Below, one piece after another: positions 60,544 through 64,000 of a stretch of DNA of 64,000 nucleotides. The stretch's first letter is position 1. Each line of letters begins with the position of its first letter. The DNA comes from Fulvia fulva (lineage: Eukaryota > Ascomycota > Dothideomycetes > Mycosphaerellales > Mycosphaerellaceae). The translations under genes were made by a program, and so were the position numbers. The stretch spans positions 6,324,001 through 6,388,000 of the forward strand of contig NC_063013.1 in the NCBI RefSeq assembly GCF_020509005.1, read 5' to 3'. The notes beneath the pieces were generated by a model, which saw nothing but the letters and a program-made list of their open reading frames with translations, was not told the origin of the DNA and made no database searches.

Positions 60544-61560
60544 ATGGCACCCAACAATCTTACGCAGCTGTACTACAAGCGTCTGATGAATGCAAACGCG
60601 CGAATCTTCGAGCTAGAGGTTATGGTGGCGGAGGGTCATGACCAGATCGCAGCAAATCGACCGGTAACAGCCGCGGAAGAAGGCGACGATGATCTGCGAG
60701 CCCAACTCATGAACCTTACCGCACAAACGGCCGCTCAGATGGAGGCAAAAGACGAAGAGCTGTTGGAGCAGAAACAGCAGATCGCGGACAAAGACAAGCA
60801 CATAAGTGAGCTTAAGAAAGCGCTTTGGAAGGAGAGAGCTACCTGAGCCAGGGCTCGGAAGCCGATGACCGCGACTTCACCCAGTTCAGCAACAAGTCCT
60901 GCTGCTGCTGCTCAAGCGGACTACCAGAATGACGGCACTCCGACTAAGTAAGACCACTAGCACCAAAAAGCCCCCCGGAAACTGACAGAAACTAGCCTCA
61001 AACGCGGGAGGGGAAGTCTTGACGAAGAGGACGATCTCGACGATGGCGGTGTCCTCGTGATGCTCACACCAAAGCCGAAGCGAGCGTCCATAGAAGCCAT
61101 CAATCTGGAAGATGAGGACCGGAACATCGTCACTAATCACGAGAGCCTCTCGATTCCCAGGGCGGCACCAAGCGCCCCAGCATTCGACTATCAAGTCTGC
61201 ATGGAGCCCCACAAGTCCTACAGCACCAAGACATGCGACAAGTCCAAACTCCCGAAGTCGATCCTTGAGGCCGCAGACAGACTAGGAGCAAAGTACAACA
61301 GTCTCAGCCACAGCAGCATCAATGGTTCGAGCTGGTCATTCCAAGCACCTTCTGCTTGCCTGCGCGAGAAGCTGCGAAAGCAAAACACCTTTTGGCGTGA
61401 TGGTAATAATGATTCCGTCGCTTGCCAGGACTGTGCTCGTGGAAGGATGCCTTGCTTCAAATGGACTAACGAGGGTATCTTCTTGCTGGCTCTGCACAAG
61501 GAAGATCGCGTTGAGCATGTTGCAGCTGGCGCAATCGTGGAAGCCAGGTGGGTCAACTAA
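60544..61560 (+). pseudogene. Coiled-coil protein with C-terminal Cys module, copy 2, with in-frame TGA
   Basis: The ATG at 60544 (MAPNNLTQLYYKRLMNANARIFELE) starts a ~100-residue coiled coil. TGA at 60844-60846 interrupts the frame, which then continues open through a Ser/Ala stretch to a consensus intron (about 60951-60993, GTAAGA...CTAG). It joins in phase to LKRGRGSLDEEDDLDDGG and the Cys module: CMEPHKS, TCDKSKL, ACLREKL, ACQDCARGRMPCFKW, LALHKEDR and a final ARWVN. The match to copy 1 is clear in ACxDCxxxxxPCFxW and in the EDR motif. TGA is one C-to-T change from CGA (Arg). No intron of suitable phase removes it. Either a recent pseudogene or an error. Confidence 0.6.
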
Positions 61561-61974
61561 GAACAATGTCGCATGTGAGACATGCGGAGTTGTCGGTGGG
61601 CTGGGACGAGTTGGATCGCTATCTTGAACAGAGCGCAGTACTGCTGTACATGTCTTGTACAGAGTAATGTTAATTTTGATCGCAAGGAATCGGTTGCAGG
61701 TGGTGAGATCGTGACGACGGGGGAGATCAGATGTGCAGACGAGTACATCTGAAACGCCCGTCACAAGATACGCAAAGCTACCATGGGCACCATTCGCGCA
61801 GGGGCAGATCGCTCGTCGTTTCATATGTTATTTACAGAGTTATATTCATCGTGTGGAGCGCTTTCATTTCCAGAGTTCCATTTCATTCGAGCGCGCACAT
61901 TACTCCCAACCCAAAGCGAATCGAGTGTGAGGCCAGAAAGGGTAACAATGCCACGAGTGTAAGCGACTACGCCT
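61561..61974. other. Convergent 3' region
   Basis: About 410 bp without a recognisable gene. Confidence 0.5.
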
Positions 61975-62535
61975 TTACTGATGCAATGCAGCAACAGTCT
62001 CCGCTGGGTCCTTGAAGTCATCCCATCCTGGAAACTCCCTACCCTTGAGTGGCTTCGGCAGCTCCACGCCACTGCTGCGAATCACCTGCTTTCTCTGGGC
62101 CACGTAGCTGGCTCTCTTCGCAAGTAGTGTCAATAGGTTGGAGATGTCGCTCTTCTTCTGAGCGAGCTCCGTTTGGAGGCCCTCGACCTTCACCTCCATA
62201 CGCACGATAGTGGCTTCTTTCTGCTCCACTTTTTGGCCGAAGAGCTGCTTAGCTGTGGCCTCAGCTTCTTTGTTGGCGGCAACGTTGAGAGCAAGCTCAC
62301 GACTGACCTTTTGGAGCATAGAGGCTTCTGACAGACGAGAAGTGACAGTGGGTGATGGAAGTGGCGATATCGTAGGTGTGGGTGAAAGGGTGAAAGGATC
62401 ATTCGAAGGTGAAGTCGTGTTGTTGGCGCCAAGCTTTCTCCACGTCCACGATTGGCCACTGAGAAGGAGGTAGAGCACATCAGGGGTACGCATCACGGTA
62501 ACAAGATTCAGAACGATGATGTTCAGGGAAAGCAT
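61975..62535 (-). CDS. Coiled-coil protein, short paralogue of the gene at 62864
   Basis: 186 codons from the ATG at 62535. The first ~25 residues are hydrophobic (MLSLNIIVLNLVTVM), then comes a Ser/Pro/Thr-rich stretch, then a coiled coil (residues ~70-150), ending in KRASYVAQRKQVIRSSGVELPKPLKGREFPGWDDFKDPAETV. That end matches the C-terminus of the neighbour. It may be a partial tandem duplication that captured new 5' sequence, in which case the N-terminus is not ancestral. Unrecognised function. Confidence 0.5.
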   Translation of the reverse strand: MLSLNIIVLNLVTVMRTPDVLYLLLSGQSWTWRKLGANNTTSPSNDPFTLSPTPTISPLPSPTVTSRLSEASMLQKVSRELALNVAANKEAEATAKQLFGQKVEQKEATIVRMEVKVEGLQTELAQKKSDISNLLTLLAKRASYVAQRKQVIRSSGVELPKPLKGREFPGWDDFKDPAETVAALHQ

Positions 62536-62660
62536 GGTTCAGATTGTGAAGTTTGCGTATTGCTGGGACCTACAAACAGAACTCCCATGAATAACCCATC
62601 TGCATTGTGCCAAACGCCAAAAGTCCTGTTCAACCGAGTAATGCCCATCAACTTTTCGCG

Positions 62661-62822
62661 AAGGAAGAATCGTTCCATTCCCTGATAGCGTGTCCCCTCC
62701 ATGATATGGACAGTCTCAGTCGCCGCAAAGGAAGAAAGTGTTCGTTCCCTGATAGTGTGTCTCCTCCATGTTATCTTCAATCTCAAGTCGTTGCAAAGGA
62801 AGAAGATGTTCATTCCCTGATG
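62661..62822. repeat. Minisatellite, about 67-bp unit, 2.4 copies
   Basis: Units start at about 62661, 62728 and 62796. Each begins AAGGAAGAA, then TTC(G/A)TTCCCTGATA-like sequence and GTGTC(T/C)CCTCCATG. The third unit is partial. It lies in the spacer between the two paralogous coiled-coil genes, upstream of the 62535 start. Confidence 0.7.
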
Positions 62823-62863
62823 CATTTCCGTTCAGTGTACGCCGTCAATCGCCTCACCATCCC

Positions 62864-64000
62864 CTACTTTCCACCCATGAAGACCTTGACAGCCTCCTCG
62901 GGGCCCTTGTCATCCTTCCAGTCCGAGAACTCCATGCCAGGAAGAGGCTTAGGCAAGTCGATGTTGTTGCATCGTAGGACTTGCTTAGTCTGGGCGATGA
63001 AGCTGACTCGCTTCGCACAGCGCTCACCGATGCTCTTCAGCTGCCCGTCCTTCTTCTGGAGCGCCTTCTTCATGTCTTTGTTGTGCTCCTCAAGGTTGGC
63101 GATGGTCTTCTTGTAGCCAGCCTTCGCCTCGAACACCGCCTTGACTGACTTCTCGAGGTCGACGTTGACAGCCATCGTCTTCGCGCGCTCTTCGTTTGCC
63201 TTCTTGGCTTCGTCGTTCTTCTCGTCGAGCTGACGGCTCATCAACTTCCTCAGTCGGACTCCATCGTTGATGTCTGCATCGCGTGTCTTTATTCTCTGGT
63301 CCTGCAGACTCTTGTCGAGGAGCAAAGTCTCCAACTGCTCGTCCTGCTGCTTGACGCGCTTCTCGATCTCTGCGAGTGCAGCTGCGTCGCTGGCCATCTG
63401 TGCATCCTTGGCCTTCAGGATCACCCTCAGCTCTGCGCCATTAGCAACATTGAAGCGCTCCGTGAAGTCCTTCTGGGCGACGACCATCTCTCTGATCTTC
63501 GCTGCCTGATTCTTGATCATGTCGTCCTGTGCAGTAATCTTCTTCTCGAGTTCTTGGATCTTTTGCTGGGACTGAGCTGGATGGATCTGTGGCGGTACGG
63601 TTCTACCTTGCTTCGCGGCCATGAGCCTGTCCTCGTCGATCTGGGTCCATGGCTGCGGCGTGTTACTTTTCTGCTCGTAGCCCTCGACCTTCTCCTTGAG
63701 TTTGGTGTTTTCGGGGCGCGCCTTCTCGAGCTCAGCTTCGAGTCGCTTGAGCTTGTCATCGGTTCCATTGCGAGTGGCAGTAGTCTTCTTGACTGCCGCC
63801 TTCTTCACGACTACGGCGAGACCTTTAGGTGCAGGGGCAGCAGCAGCGTTCTTGGGCGGAGGCGCCTGAGCTGACGACTCGAGTACCTCTGCAGAATCCA
63901 CGCGATGCACACTACCGGCAGACTTGATTGGGCTCTCAGTCTTCTCACGGGGTGGCGAGTCTTCATTTCTCGCCTTCTTGTTGCTTGTTTGCTTGTCGCT
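62864..64000 (-). CDS. Long coiled-coil protein, 5' end outside the window
   Basis: The minus-strand frame is open from 64000 to TAA at 62864-62866, 378 codons, with no start in the window: the frame continues to the edge. After a basic Ala/Pro/Lys-rich part (about 30-70), most of the rest is a continuous coiled coil (LKRLEAELEKARPENTKLKEK...; long runs of heptads). The C-terminus is KRVSFIAQTKQVLRCNNIDLPKPLPGMEFSDWKDDKGPEEAVKVF, shared with the gene at 61975. The conserved VxFIAQxKQVxR...LPKPLxGxEFxxW block is the only family-specific motif. I do not recognise the family. Confidence 0.7.
   Translation of the reverse strand, partial: SDKQTSNKKARNEDSPPREKTESPIKSAGSVHRVDSAEVLESSAQAPPPKNAAAAPAPKGLAVVVKKAAVKKTTATRNGTDDKLKRLEAELEKARPENTKLKEKVEGYEQKSNTPQPWTQIDEDRLMAAKQGRTVPPQIHPAQSQQKIQELEKKITAQDDMIKNQAAKIREMVVAQKDFTERFNVANGAELRVILKAKDAQMASDAAALAEIEKRVKQQDEQLETLLLDKSLQDQRIKTRDADINDGVRLRKLMSRQLDEKNDEAKKANEERAKTMAVNVDLEKSVKAVFEAKAGYKKTIANLEEHNKDMKKALQKKDGQLKSIGERCAKRVSFIAQTKQVLRCNNIDLPKPLPGMEFSDWKDDKGPEEAVKVFMGGK

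Overview
This window comes from a filamentous ascomycete (Pezizomycotina), most likely a Dothideomycete. The evidence is short GTAAGT...AG introns of roughly 46-96 bp, fungal-specific genes (MID1, LOC1, VPS68, SPT4, a Scc4/Mau2-type cohesin loader), LTR retrotransposons with C-to-T damage of the repeat-induced point mutation (RIP) type, and small secreted cysteine-rich proteins. The class is an inference; no rRNA or other phylogenetic marker is present.

Layout. (1) 1-14264 is a nested graveyard of RIP-damaged mobile elements. Gypsy element A (5610-12831, two 184-bp LTRs, TACTA target duplication) sits inside the 5' LTR of a minus-strand Copia element (375-5609 plus 12837-12852). The Copia abuts the chromodomain end and 3' LTR of Gypsy element B (12853-13472). 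Gypsy B has cut a MULE-type transposase gene (13473-14264) in mid-ORF. (2) 15041-15493 is a small secreted DPT-repeat protein. (3) 16077-25199 holds housekeeping genes: a KDM4-type histone demethylase, the splicing factor ES2 and an RGG-box coiled-coil protein. (4) 25665-29640 is an accessory island with four decayed tandem copies of an unrecognised Cys-motif/coiled-coil family. (5) 30331-56441 is dense core genome: MID1, a serine-rich membrane protein, RCE1, SPT4, PP5 (PPT1), RFC4, a GH47 mannosidase, a GPI-type aspartic protease, a coiled-coil gene with a frame overlap, VPS68, an alpha/beta hydrolase, LOC1 and MAU2/SCC4. (6) 56742-64000 is a second accessory island. It has a tandem pair of secreted Cys-rich proteins (one stopped by a single TAA), a pair of coiled-coil proteins with a C-terminal Cys motif (one stopped by a single TGA), and a pair of coiled-coil genes sharing a C-terminal motif, the last of which runs off the window.

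The core genes act in unrelated processes: chromatin, splicing, Ca2+ influx, prenyl-protein maturation, replication, cohesin loading, glycan trimming and ribosome assembly. They look like an ordinary eukaryotic gene neighbourhood, not a cluster. The most unusual content is in the two accessory islands, where unnamed multi-copy families are being duplicated and then disabled, largely by C-to-T nonsense changes. Exon boundaries below were inferred by eye from splice consensus and frame continuity.
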